In this document: in pieces, positions 31,526 to 42,227 of the stretch
Layout: every line of letters starts with the position of its first letter
How positions within the stretch are numbered: position 1 is the first letter of the stretch
Assembly: GCA_028751875.1 (NCBI GenBank)
Contig: CM054144.1
Coordinates: 14,111,264-14,175,263 of the forward strand
Length of the DNA: 64,000 nt
Source of the DNA: Rapana venosa
Lineage: Eukaryota > Mollusca > Gastropoda > Neogastropoda > Muricidae
Direction of reading: 5' to 3'
Translations under genes and position numbers: made by a program
The notes under the pieces: generated by a model
What the model was told of the DNA's origin: nothing
Database searches by the model: none
Seen by the model: the letters and a program-made list of their open reading frames with translations, nothing else

Positions 31526-31677
31526 CTGCCTGTCAGGGTTTGATGGCCGGGAGGCTGCTCCAGTGCTGTCTGTGATGGTTAGGTGACCAGTGCCTCTTCA
31601 GGTCAGTCCTGCTATTGACCACACCCGCCCCCCTCTCTGCAATGTGACTTATGGCCTAGCTAGCTGCATGTATGCTC

Positions 31678-31715
<38 letters not shown>

Positions 31716-31751
31716 GTCTCTGTCTCTGACTCTCTCTCACTCTCTCAAAAG
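31526..31751. other. Unique sequence and (TCTG)n
   Basis: Unique 31526-31675, then TCTG units 31678-31712 and TC to 31745. No gene. Confidence 0.5.
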
Positions 31752-31893
31752 GTTTTTATTGTGAGACTGTATAAGTATTGGGTTATTATTATTAAGATGT
31801 ATCCCTAACGGGCGGGGACTGGATGTAAAAAAGCACATGTGTGCTTATTCATTATCCTCGAAATAAAAGAATTTGTCATTGTCATTGTCTCTG
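31752..31893 (+). mobile_element. Element G 3' end, young copy
   Basis: TTTTTATTGTGAGACTGTAT through CCTCGAAATAAAAGAATTTG and TCATTGTCATTG is almost base-for-base the same as 2918-3050. It is 5'-truncated after about 140 bp and followed by TC DNA. Confidence 0.8.
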
Positions 31894-31914
31894 TCTCTCC
31901 CTCTCCTCTCTCTC

Positions 31915-31925
31915 TATATATAATT
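31915..31925. repeat. Possible target duplication of LINE-alpha copy 1 (right copy 33732-33742)
   Basis: TATATATAATT occurs at 31915-31925 before the truncated 5' end and at 33732-33742 after the AT run. The AT-rich context makes chance matching likely enough that I keep this tentative. Confidence 0.45.
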
Positions 31926-33653
31926 ATATCAGCTGGTGAAAGACCTGACTAGCACAAAACAGGGAAAAGGTTTAACAATCCAAGACAAAAATGGGAAGTG
32001 TCTCACTGACGACCAGGATATTCTGAACAGATGGACAGAATACTGCTCCGACCTGTATAACTATAGAACCGCAGGAGATCCAGAAGTCCTTAATGTACCC
32101 GCAAGCAAAGACACAGACAGTCACCCTATCCTCCGAGAAGAAGTGGAAACAGCAGTCAGATCGCTGAAAAAGGGGAAGTCAGCAGGGGCTGACAACATTC
32201 CAGCTGAGTTGGTTCAAGCTGGAGGGGAAGCCATGATCAGCGCCCTACTAAGAATCTGCAACAAGATCTGGCAGACAGGAAAATGGCCAACACCATGGAC
32301 ACAGTCACTCATCATCACCCTCCCCAAGAAAGGAAATCTACAACAATGCCATAATTACCGCACAATCAGCCTCATATGCCACCCAAGCAAGGTCATGCTG
32401 CAGATAATATTGAATAGACTGAAGCCACAAGCAGAGACCATCATTGCTGAGGAACAAGCAGGTTTCAGTGCAGGGCGCAGCACAACAGAACAGATATTCA
32501 ACCTCAGAATACTATGTGAGTGGTACCTTCAACATCAACAAGACCTTTACCACGTATTTATCGATTTTAAGAAGGCATTTGACAGGGTGTAGCATGCAGC
32601 TTTGTGTGCAACCATGAATTTGTACAGCATCAATGCAAACCTGATCAGAGTCATCAAACAGCTGTACAGCGAGGCCACCAGTACAGTGTACTACAACAAC
32701 AACATTGTAGAATGGTTTCGAACAACAGTTGGAGTAAGGCAGGGCTGTCTACTCTCACCCACTCTTTTCAACATCTTCCTTGAGAGAATCATGGCTGATG
32801 CACTGGAACATCATGAAGGATCAGTCAGCATTGGTGGCAGAACGATCACAAACCTCTGCTTTGCAGATGACATTGATGGAATAGCAGGATCAGAAAAAGA
32901 GCTTGCCAGCCTAACAGAACACTTGAATAAGGCCTCCAAAACATACGGCATGGAAATCAGTGCAGAGAAGACCAAACTGATGACTAATAACACCAACGGC
33001 ATTAGCACTGATGTCAGGGTTAATGACCAGAAGCTGGAAACAGTTCAAAGCTTCAAGTACCTGGGAGCCATTGTATCAGACCAGGGATCCAAGCCAGAAG
33101 TAGTATGCAGGACTGCACAGACAATAACAGCTTTGTCAAAACTAAACACCATCTGGAGAGATAAAAATATCTCACTTATCTCCAAGATCAGACTAATGCG
33201 CTCCCTTGTCATATCCATATTTCTGTATGCCTGTGAATCATGGACCCTGACTGCAGATTGGAAGAAGAGTACAGGCGGTGGAGATGAGATGCTTTCGGAG
33301 ACTCCTTGGCATCTCCTACAAAGACCACATAAGCAACGAAAGCGTGCATAACAGAATCCAACAAACCATTGGACCCTATGAGAACCTTCTAACGATCGTG
33401 AAAAAGCGTAAACTTAAATGGTATGGGCATGTCACAAGATCCAAAGGACATGCAAAGACAGTTTTACAAGGCACTGTCCAAGGAGGAAGAAGAAGAGGCA
33501 GACCAAGGAAGAGCTGGGAGGATAACATCAGCGAATGGACAGGCCTAGAACTCAAGAAAACCCTGAGAAAGGCAGAACAGAGAGAGGAATGGAGGGAACT
33601 GGTTGTTGAGTCTTTGAGGGTGCCCCCACGGTCGTCAGACTACGGGACAGATA

Positions 33654-33656
<3 letters not shown>
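31926..33656 (+). mobile_element. LINE-alpha copy 1, 5'-truncated RTE-like retrotransposon
   Basis: Begins inside the element (the first bases align to 43551 of copy 2) and keeps the RT domain and C-terminal region through the stop, ending CGGGACAGATAG followed by an AT run. It is nearly identical to copy 2 over about 1.55 kb of shared sequence, apart from a handful of point changes and small indels. The endonuclease region is absent. Confidence 0.9.
31933..33655 (+). pseudogene. LINE-alpha reverse transcriptase ORF, disrupted
   Basis: The frame encodes the RT core of a non-LTR element: GKSAGADNIPAELV, IITLPKKGN, NYRTISLICH, EQAGFSAGRSTTEQIF, FIDFKKAFDRV, VGVRQGCLLSPTLFN and the catalytic FADDID at 32860-32877. 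The C-terminal region has FKYLGAIVSDQG, YACESWTLTA and WYGHVTRSKG with GRRRGRPRKSWED, typical of RTE-like elements. Breaks: a TAG stop at 32590-32592 where copy 2 has TGG (Trp), and a 2-bp loss near 33260 that shifts frame so the end is read from 33278. It would have made cDNA by target-primed reverse transcription; this copy is inactive. Confidence 0.9.
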
Positions 33657-33727
<71 letters not shown>

Positions 33728-33742
33728 TATATATATATAATT
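33657..33742. repeat. (AT)n array at LINE-alpha 3' end
   Basis: Nearly pure AT repeat of about 80 bp directly after the LINE-alpha terminus, probably grown from its GATA-type tail or from the AT-rich target. Confidence 0.9.
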
Positions 33743-34477
<735 letters not shown>

Positions 34478-34595
34478 CTGTGTGATGTGTGGTGTGGTGT
34501 GGTGTGGTGTGGTGTGGTGTGGTGTGGTGTGGTGTGGTGTGGTGAGGTGTGGTGTGGTGTGGTCTGGTGTGATGTGCTGTGGTGTGTGGTGTGGT
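34478..34595. repeat. (GGTGT)n pentanucleotide array
   Basis: TGGTG pentamers, 34483-34592, with a few changed units (GTGAGG, GTCTGG). Confidence 0.95.
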
Positions 34596-34699
34596 ATATT
34601 AGGCTTGCATTATTATTGCGTTGTGTTGTTATTTCAAGTTACAGGTACGCTATCTTATGATTATTTATTCGTTCCTCGGCTACAGCCTCAGAACTTGGA
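34596..34699. mobile_element. Possible SINE-E end remnant
   Basis: TTATTTATTCGTTCCTCGGC and TACAGCCTCAGAACTTGG resemble the minus-strand SINE-E end (ATTCATTCCTCGGCTAGAG at 52785). Only about 45 bp are shared. Confidence 0.4.
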
Positions 34700-34945
34700 A
34701 CATCTGATGCATATTATACTTTGTAGGCTGTTAATGAGGAAGCCTCTGTAACATAAACATCCGATGTATACTGCGTAGGCTGTTGAGAAGAGAACATCTG
34801 TAATGTGAACATCTGACACTGTGCATACTGTTAATGGGGGAGTCTCTGTAATGTGAACATCTTATACTACTGTACATACTGTTAACAAGGGAGTCTCTGT
34901 AATGTGAACATCTGATACTGTACATACTGTTAATGAGGGAGCTCT
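34700..34945. repeat. About 48-bp minisatellite running into the gap
   Basis: Units contain CTCTGTAATGTGAACATCTG, a TACTGTACATACTGTTAA block and GAGGGAG. About five imperfect units are seen (34734 onward), and the last two before the gap are the most alike. The array continues into the N gap, so its size is unknown. Confidence 0.85.
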
Positions 34946-35445
34946 NNNNNNNNNNNNNNNNNNNNNNNNNNNNNNNNNNNNNNNNNNNNNNNNNNNNNNN
35001 NNNNNNNNNNNNNNNNNNNNNNNNNNNNNNNNNNNNNNNNNNNNNNNNNNNNNNNNNNNNNNNNNNNNNNNNNNNNNNNNNNNNNNNNNNNNNNNNNNNN
35101 NNNNNNNNNNNNNNNNNNNNNNNNNNNNNNNNNNNNNNNNNNNNNNNNNNNNNNNNNNNNNNNNNNNNNNNNNNNNNNNNNNNNNNNNNNNNNNNNNNNN
35201 NNNNNNNNNNNNNNNNNNNNNNNNNNNNNNNNNNNNNNNNNNNNNNNNNNNNNNNNNNNNNNNNNNNNNNNNNNNNNNNNNNNNNNNNNNNNNNNNNNNN
35301 NNNNNNNNNNNNNNNNNNNNNNNNNNNNNNNNNNNNNNNNNNNNNNNNNNNNNNNNNNNNNNNNNNNNNNNNNNNNNNNNNNNNNNNNNNNNNNNNNNNN
35401 NNNNNNNNNNNNNNNNNNNNNNNNNNNNNNNNNNNNNNNNNNNNN
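34946..35445. other. Assembly gap, 500 N
   Basis: Exactly 500 undetermined bases, a conventional fixed gap size, so its true length is not known. Open frames that span it are meaningless. Confidence 1.
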
Positions 35446-35574
35446 CTTTCCCTTTTCCCCCCCCTTTTTCCCCCCCCGGGGGGGGGTTTTTGTTTCCCCC
35501 CCAAAATGCGGGGATGCTATTTGGCTACACCATCCTCCCTTGGCGGGTCTGGGGCCCCCCCCGGGCCCCCACCC
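35446..35574. other. Homopolymer-rich gap edge
   Basis: Runs of C, T and G with few other bases, like 61609-64000. Probably low-quality consensus at a contig end. Confidence 0.7.
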
Positions 35575-36494
35575 TCTCTCACTCTCTCTCTTTTCTCCAC
35601 CCTCTGTCTTGTTCTCCATGTCGTCTGTCTGTCTGTCTGTCTGTCTCTGTCTCTCTCTTCTCCACCCTCGCCTCTTCCCTCTTGCTCTCTCTTCCCACCC
35701 TCTATCTATTCTCTTCTTACTCTCTCTATCTTGTCTTCGCCTTTCTCTCTCTCTCTCTCATCCTCACCCTCTCTTTCTATTTATCTCATTTCTCCCCCTC
35801 TCCCCCCCTCTCTCTCTTCTTACCCTCTCTCTCTCTTCCCACTGTTTATCTCTCTATCTCTTTCTTTCTCTACCCTCTCTCTCTACCTCCCTCACCCTCT
35901 CTCTCTCCTCCCTCCTCCTCTCTCTATATCTATCTTCTCCACCTCTATCTCTCTTGTCTTCACTCTCTCTTCTCCACCCTCTCTCTCTCTTTCTTCTCCA
36001 CCTCTCTCTCTCTCTTCTCCCCCATCTCTCTCTCCCAATTCTCTCTTTTCCACTCTCTTTCTCTCTTCTCCACTCTCTCTCTTTTCTCCACCCTTTCTCT
36101 CTTCTCACTCTCTCTTTTCCACCCCCCCTCTCTCTCCCTCTCCTCTCTACCCTCCTTCTCTCTCTCTTCTTAACTCTCCCTCTCTTCTCCACCCTCTCCC
36201 TCTATTTCTTTTCTCCACCCTCTCTCTCTTCTCCAAACACTCTCGCTCTGTCTCTCTCTTTTCCACCCTCTATCTCTTCTGCACCCTCTCTTCTCCACCC
36301 TCTATCTCTCTTCCCCACCCTCTCTCTCCCTCTTCTCCATTCTCTCTCTCTATCTCTTTGTTCTCCTTCCTCTCTCGCTCTCTCTTCTCCACACACTCAC
36401 TCTCTCTCTCTCTCTTCTCCATCCTCTCTCTTCTTCACTCTCTCTCTCTCTCGCTCTCTCTTCTCTATTTTCTCTCTCACTCAGAGAGAGAGGG

Positions 36495-36570
<76 letters not shown>
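35575..36570 (-). repeat. Left arm of a large imperfect palindrome (TC-rich)
   Basis: Its reverse complement matches the right arm (36655-37815) through many irregular landmarks in the same order: ACAGACAGACAGACAGAC, ACAGAGGGTGGAGAAAAG, GGGGGAGAAATGAGA, GAATTGGGAGAGAGA, GGAGAGTTAAGAAGAGAG, AGAGCGAGAGTGTTTGGAG, AGTGAGTGTGTGGAG and GAGTGAGAGAGAAAATAGAG. The outer end is lost in the gap-edge sequence. The long frames in it (551 codons and less) are artefacts. Confidence 0.85.
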
Positions 36571-36575
<5 letters not shown>

Positions 36576-36654
36576 CGGGATAGCCTAGTGGTTAGAACAT
36601 TGCGCTTGCAATCTGACGACCCTGGTTCGATTCCCATTCAAGGACATATTTTCT
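36571..36654 (+). mobile_element. tRNA-like SINE head at the palindrome centre
   Basis: GGGATAGCCTAGTGGTTAGA (A box) and CCTGGTTCGATTCCC (B box) are about 32 bp apart, as in the heads of SINE-E/F. It stops after about 75 bp with no SINE body. Acceptor and anticodon stems do not pair well enough to call a functional tRNA gene. It forms the spacer between the two palindrome arms. Confidence 0.8.
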
Positions 36655-37815
36655 CACTCTCTCTCTCTCTCTCCCTCTCTCTCTCTCTCTCTTCTCCACC
36701 CTCTCTCTCTGAGTGAGAGAGAAAATAGAGAAGAGAGAGCGAGAGAGAGAGAGAGAGTAAAGAAGAGAGAGAGGGTGGAGAAGAGAGAGAGAGAGTGAGT
36801 GTGTGGAGAAGAGAGAGCGAGAGAGGGAGGAGAACAAAGAGATAGAGAGAGAGAATGGAGAAGAGGGAGAGAGAGGGTGGGGAAGAGAGATTAGAGGGTG
36901 GAGAAGAGAGGGTGCAGAAGAGATAGAGGGTGGAAAAAGAGAGAGGACAGAGCGAGAGTGTTTGGAGAAGAGAGAGAGGGTGGAGAAAAGAGAGAGGGAG
37001 AGGGTGGAGAAGAGAGGGAGAGTTAAGAAGAGAGAGAGAAGGAGGGTAGAGAGGGAGAGGGAGAGAGAGGGGGGTGGAAAAGAGAGAGTGGAGAAGAGAG
37101 AAAGGGTGGAGAAAGAGAGAGAGAGTGGAGAAGAGAGAAAGAGAGTGGAGAAGAGGAATTGGGAGAGAGATGGGGAGAAGAGAGAGAGAGGGTGGAGAAG
37201 AAAGAGAGAGAGGGGTGGAGAAGAGAGAGAGAGAGGGTGGAGAAGAAAGAGAGAGAGATGGGGGGAAGAGAGAGAGAGAGGGGTGGAGAAGAGAAGAGAG
37301 AGAGAGGGTGGAGAAGAGAGAGTGAAGAAAGAGAGAAGAGGGTGGAGAAGAAGATGAGAGAGAGGAGGGAGGTGAGGGAGAGAGAGAGGGTGGAGGAGGT
37401 GAGAGAGAGAGGGTAGAGAGAGAAAGAGATAGAGAGAGAAAAGTGGGGAAGAGAGAGAGAGGGTAGAGAAGAGAGAGAGAGGGGGAGAGAGGGGGAGAAA
37501 TGAGAAATAGAGAGAGAGAGGGTGAGGAGAGAGAGAGGAGAGAAGGGAGACAGAGATAGAGAGAGAGAGAGAAGAGAGAAGATAGGGGTGGAGAAGAAGA
37601 GCAGAGAGGGAGAGAGGGCAGAGGGTGGAGAAAAGAGAGAGAGTAGAGAGAGGGTGAGGAGAAGAGAGAGAGAGAGGTGGAGAGAGAGGAGAGACAGGAG
37701 AGGAGAGAGAGATGAGAGAGGAGAGAGAGGAGCAGACAGACAGACAGACAGACAGACAGAGTGGAGAACAGAGACAGAGGGTGGAGAAAAGAGAGAGAGT
37801 GAGAGAGAGGGTGGA
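36655..37815 (+). repeat. Right arm of the palindrome (GA-rich)
   Basis: GA-rich DNA with the recurring GAGGGTGGAGAAG motif, matching the reverse complement of 35575-36570 as described there. The right arm is about 165 bp longer; internal indels of GA units account for this. Confidence 0.85.
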
Positions 37816-38604
37816 GGAAGAGAAAAGGCAGAGAGGGTGGAGAAGAGAGAGGACAGAGAGAGAAGAGATGTGAGAGTGGAGAAGAGGAGAGGGAAAAGAG
37901 AGAGAGAGAGTGTTTGGAGAAAGTGGGAAGAAGACGAGAGTGGAGAGAGAGAGGAGTGGAGAAGAGAGAGAGAGAATGTTGAGAAGAGAGAGACAGTGAG
38001 AGAGAAAGTGGAGAAGAGAGAGCGAGAGAGAATGAAGAAGAGAGAGAGAGAGAGGGTGGAGAAGAGAGAGACAGAGACAGAGAGAGACAGAGTGGAGAAC
38101 AGAGAGCGAGAGGGTGGAGAGGAGAGAGAGATTGTGAAGAAGAGAGAGACAGAGTGGGTGGAGAAGAGAGAGACAGAGAGAGAGTGTGTTTGGAGAAGAG
38201 AGAGAGAGTGAGAGATAAAGTGGATAAGAGAGAGAGAGAGAGAGAGAATGTTGAGAAGAGAGAGAGAGTAAGAGAGAAAGTGGAGAAGAGAGAGCGAGAG
38301 AGAGTGAAGAAGAGAGAGAGGGTGGAGAAGAGAGAGAGAGTGTGTGTGTGTGGAGAAGAGAGAGCGAGAAACAGGGAGGAGAAGAGAGAGATAGAGAGAG
38401 AGGATGGAGATGAGAGAGATAGAGATGGTGGGAAGAGAGAGAGAGAGGGTGGATAAGAGAGAGAGGGTGCAAAAGACAGAGAGAGGTTGGAAAAGAGAGA
38501 GACAGAGCGAGATGTATATGGAGAAGAGAGAAAGAGTGGAGAGAAGAGAGAGAAAGAGAGAGAGAGATAATGTGGAGAAGAGAGAGAGAGAGAGAATGTG
38601 AAGA
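37816..38604. repeat. GA-rich satellite, motif GAGGGTGGAGAAG
   Basis: Continuation of the GA field outside the palindrome. Irregular units of about 20-60 bp end in GTGGAGAAG or GTTGAGAAG. The 702- and 715-codon minus-strand frames (36592-38785) arise because TC/TCC repeats lack stop codons. Confidence 0.9.
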
Positions 38605-39725
38605 AGAGAACTCTGAACTCTGAACTCTGAATGTGTTTAATATGTACATTGGCCTTAGGCCACAATACACGGAGTTTGGGGGAAGGAGGGGAATCAACAT
38701 ACTGGTATATACAGTACCATAGTATATGGAAGAAAAGAAAACAAACCAACAACCGTTTCAAGTGAATCATGACAACAGTGATCAAGTCTTGGACTATGAA
38801 CTAGATAAACAATGCTATTTGACTGCGTAAATATTGCTAATAGCATATACCAAAATCGGTATGAATAAAAATGTAATATTTCAATTCAGGTTGATAGAAA
38901 CAATATTTGTAGAGACATATGTGACACACGTATCAATTAAGTCACATTATGACACAACAATTTCTTCCTTCTATTCATGGAATGGAATATGTATATGGAT
39001 TGATAATGACTGTGTTCTCCATTTGATGTTTTGAGTAGCTCTGATATTGGTACATCAATACATTCAGTTAAAAACTTATCCCTTAAATCGGAGTACATTG
39101 AGCATTCAAACAAAAAATGGGCTTCGTTTTCTAATTTTGTTTTACAAAACGGACAAAGTTTTCCTGCTCATTTGCACTGTATCTACAAACATTGTTATTA
39201 AGAGGTAAAACACTCAACCTAGCTTGTGTAATAGCAACTCTAAAATAATATATGTCTATTGAGTTAATGTAGTTTTCTTTTTCAAAAATAGTTTTAAATG
39301 ATCTATAGTTTTCATATCTCTCTTTATCTCTTATGGTTCCATAACACTCTTGGGTAAACATATCGATTAATCTCCGCTTCAAAACATGCAAAAATGCTTT
39401 TACATCACCAACACCTTGTTGTAACCACACAATATTGAATCCAGTTTCACATAAAATTTCTCTTATTTTTGACACCCAGCATTCTTTTCCATTGTTATCA
39501 ATTTCCAGCAGCATTTGGTAAGCACTGTATGGCAATCTGTTTGGACTCAGTTGTAGAAGCTTAAACCAGTACCTAATTACATTTGTATAAGAATTAATAT
39601 AAAGTGGATATCTACCCAGTACACCATACACCATTTTATTTGGTGTTCTTATCGGTACTCCTAAAAATCTCTTGCCTGCCATCAAGTGAACTTTTTCAAT
39701 ATGGTCCATTTTACTTAGACCCCAG
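38605..39725 (-). mobile_element. LINE-H copy 1, 5'-truncated, minus strand
   Basis: The coding 3' part (39720 down to about 39030) is followed by about 420 bp of 3' untranslated sequence ending GTATTGTGGCCTAAGGCC and a repeated AGAGTTC tail at 38605-38630. It lies inside the GA satellite, which continues on both sides. A target duplication cannot be recognised in GA repeats. Confidence 0.8.
39030..39715 (-). pseudogene. LINE-H RT C-terminal region with CCHC-like motif
   Basis: A 192-codon frame (39709-39131) starts in KMDHIEKVHLMAGKRFLG-like sequence and continues GVLGRYPLYINSYTN, RYWFKLLQL and LPYSAYQMLLEIDNNGK, which are features of the C-terminal domain of many invertebrate non-LTR reverse transcriptases. 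A frameshift near 39150 leads into CPFCKTKLENEAHFLFEC, a Cys2-His-Cys zinc-binding-like motif that closes such proteins. The RT catalytic core is not present. Function by homology: cDNA synthesis for LINE mobility; inactive here. Confidence 0.8.
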
Positions 39726-40061
39726 ATTTCTGAAGAGAGAGAGTGAGAGAGAGTGGAGAAGAGAGAGACAGAGAGAGAGAGAGAGAGGGGAGAGAGAGAT
39801 AGGGTGGAGAAGAGAGATAGATAGAGAGACAGTGGAGAAGAGAGAGAGAGGGTGGAGAAGAGAGAGAGATAGAGAGAGAGACAGTGGAGAAGAGAGAGAG
39901 AGAGAGGGTGGAGAAGAGAGAGAGATAGAGAGAGAGACAGTGGAGAAGAGAGAAAGAGAGGGTGGAGAAGAGAGAGAGAGATAGAGAGAGAGGGGGTGGA
40001 GAAATGAGAGAGATAGAAAGAGAGAGGGAGAGGGTGGAGAAATGAGAGAAATAGAGAGAGA
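39726..40061. repeat. GA satellite between two LINE-H copies
   Basis: GA-rich DNA with GAGGGTGGAGAAG units and GATAGAGAGAGAGACAGTGG variants in an approximately 50-60-bp higher-order pattern (39830-39990). Confidence 0.85.
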
Positions 40062-40150
40062 GTTCAGACTTCAGACTTTACAATACACAATACAAGGGAA
40101 TGATGGGCGTACGGAGTGAGCATATGACTTGAGTGTTATAAACACGTTAC
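40062..40150 (-). mobile_element. LINE-H copy 2, 3' end (5' part at 46100-46466)
   Basis: The minus strand reads out of LINE-beta into GTAACGTGTTTATAACACTC, then TTGTATTGTGTATTG and AGTCTGAAGTCTGAACTC, an end type comparable with copy 1 (GTATTGTGGCC ... AGAGTTCAGAGTTC). It is separated from its upstream part by the LINE-beta insertion. Confidence 0.65.
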
Positions 40151-40161
40151 TATCAATGTAT
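40151..40161. repeat. 11-bp target-site duplication of LINE-beta (left copy; right copy 46089-46099)
   Basis: TATCAATGTAT is exact at both places and brackets a 5.9-kb stretch. The right copy touches the inverted 5' segment with a three-base overlap (TAT) that could belong to either. Confidence 0.85.
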
Positions 40162-40165
40162 CTCT

Positions 40166-41800
40166 TCAAGTGTCCGGTCTGGTCCTGCAGACATCAACGA
40201 TCATGGCTCTCCATTCTTCCCTGTTCTCAGTCCCTCTCATGAGCTCATTGTTGATGCCCTCTTTATTCGTTGCGAATTTGTTTAAGCTGTCTGTGAATTT
40301 TGTGCGTTGTCTTCCTCTGCTCTTGTTTCCACAGATTTTGCCACTCCATAACTGTTTCTCTAGTCCATCAGCCCTGATTATATGGCCGAAAAATTTGAGC
40401 TGTCTTTCTCTGATGATGTTGAGAAGGGATCTTTTGTATCCAGCCATTTCCATTACTTCTGCATTTGTTTTTCTTTTTGTCCATGAGACTTTCATGATTT
40501 TCCGGATGAACTACATCTCCACTGCTTCTAGTCGCTGTTCTGTGTCTTTGGCTGGGGTCCAGCACTCACATCCGTACAGAAGAATGGACCATACGCAGGC
40601 TCTCACAACATGGATCTTTGTCTTGAGGCTTATCTTACTGTTGGTAAAAATGCATTTCATGTTGTTAAAAGTTGCCTTAGATTGACCGATTCTCTTCTTG
40701 ATTTCTGTGTCACACTTGCCGTCCCGGGGTGATGATAGTACAACCAAGGTATTTAAAGGTGTTTACTTGTCTGCTCCTTTACAGGCTATGTTGCATTGTG
40801 GTATAACAGCTTTTTTCGAGATCACCATGCATTCTGTCTTCTTTGCATTGAGCTGTAATCCTTTCTTTTCGCTTTCGTCTGTTACTGCTGTTAAAATCTT
40901 TTGCAGTATTTCTTCAGAGTCGGCGATAAGGACTGTGTCATCTGCATATCTCAGGTTGTTGATGTTGTGGCCACCTACACTAATTCCCTCATGATTCTCA
41001 ATATTTCGTAGAATTATTTCACTATATACATTAAATAAATCAGGTGAGAACACGCAGCCCTGCCTCACACCCCTCCAGATTGGTCTATATTTACTGACAT
41101 CATTGTCGACTCTAATGGCTGCCTCCTGTTCCCAATATATGTTTCTGAGGACTCGAAGATCTTTCCCGTCGATGTATAGCCCTGCCAGAATATCAAACAA
41201 GTCGGAGTGTCATACTTTGTCGAACACTTTTTGAGTAATCAATGAAGCAGAGGTACAGGTCTTTCTGGACCTCGATGGATCTTTCCATGAGAGTTTTCAA
41301 TGCGAAGATTGCATTTCTGGTGCCTTTGTCTGCCATGAATCCAAATTGCGTTTCTGATATTTCTGGGAGTATTTTAGTTCCCATTCTCTTCATGAGTATT
41401 CTTAAAAGAACTTTGGTGAGGTGACTCATCAGGCTGATTGTACGATGTTGGTCACATCCAGCTGTGCCCGGTTTCTTAGGGATCGCAATGTAGATGGACT
41501 TCTTCATATCTGTCGGAATCTCTCCTGTGTCATATATATTGTTTAGTAGTTTTGTGACTGCCTTAATTCCCACTTCATCCAGGGCTGTTATCAATTCAGA
41601 TGGGATATCATCAGGTCCTGGCGCCTTACCACTTTTCATCTTGCTGAGTACATGTCTCACCTCGTCTTCCATGATTATGTGGCCATCTTCGTTGCTAATA
41701 TGAGGAGGTGGACCTCTGTCGTCGTGGTATAACTCTTCGATGTATTCTGACCACCTGTTAAGAATATCTTCTTTTTCCATGAGTATTTTCACCATCTCTC
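40166..41800 (-). pseudogene. LINE-beta reverse transcriptase region, disrupted
   Basis: Frames on the minus strand in order: ILNRWSEYIEELYHDDRG and GKAPGPDDIPSEL, IAIPKKPGT, CDQHRTISLMSHLTK, FGFMADKGTRNAIF, YLCFIDYSK, then after a frameshift near 41200 WRGVRQGCVFSPDLFN and catalytic YADDTVLIA (YADD codons at 40948-40937). The C-terminal region has GYKRSLLNII, FFGHIIRADGLEK, KSRGRQRTKFTDSL and EEWRAMIVD. At least three frame breaks (near 41200, 40755 and 40500). It differs clearly from LINE-alpha (YADDT versus FADDID), so it is a separate lineage. Confidence 0.9.
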
Positions 41801-42075
41801 GACTTTATACAACCTGTTTTTGCAGATGATTTCTTCCCTGTCACATCTTTTATTTTTTCATGCATAAGTTTGCTATCAAAATTTGCATTCGTTTCAATTT
41901 CCTTGCACTGTATATTTATCCATTCTTCCTTGGCTTCATAACACTTTTTCTTAACCAGTTTGTCGAGTTATTTATACTTCTTTTCATCTACTTTTGCCTT
42001 TCTCCTGTTTTCCATTAGGTTTAAAATCTCGGAGCTCATCCACTTCTTATGTTCCTTTCTATTTATGACTGGTAT

Positions 42076-42085
42076 ATATTCTTTT
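42076..42085. repeat. 10-bp target-site duplication of LINE-alpha copy 2 (left copy; right copy 45130-45139)
   Basis: ATATTCTTTT is exact at 42076-42085 and 45130-45139. The flanks outside it are LINE-beta sequence on both sides, which supports a single clean insertion. Confidence 0.85.
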
Positions 42086-42227
42086 CAGGTCAGGTCAGAG
42101 ACTCCCTCTGCTACTGGTAACCATGTAACCCAGTACCACCTGCCACATGTGGGGAGTAAACCCAATCAAAAAATCCGACCTGGAGAGGGATGGGCTCCGC
42201 CAGGTTTGATTTGCCCAAGATACACCA

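Noticed and set aside
36571..36654. Functional tRNA gene
   Set aside because: A and B boxes are good but the acceptor and anticodon stems do not pair, and the same head occurs as the start of SINE-E/F copies.
36592..38785. Minus-strand open frames of 702 and 715 codons
   Set aside because: They are Ser/Leu/Pro-rich translations of TC-rich satellite, which lacks stop codons. They cross a SINE head and the LINE-H 3' end and have no domain structure.
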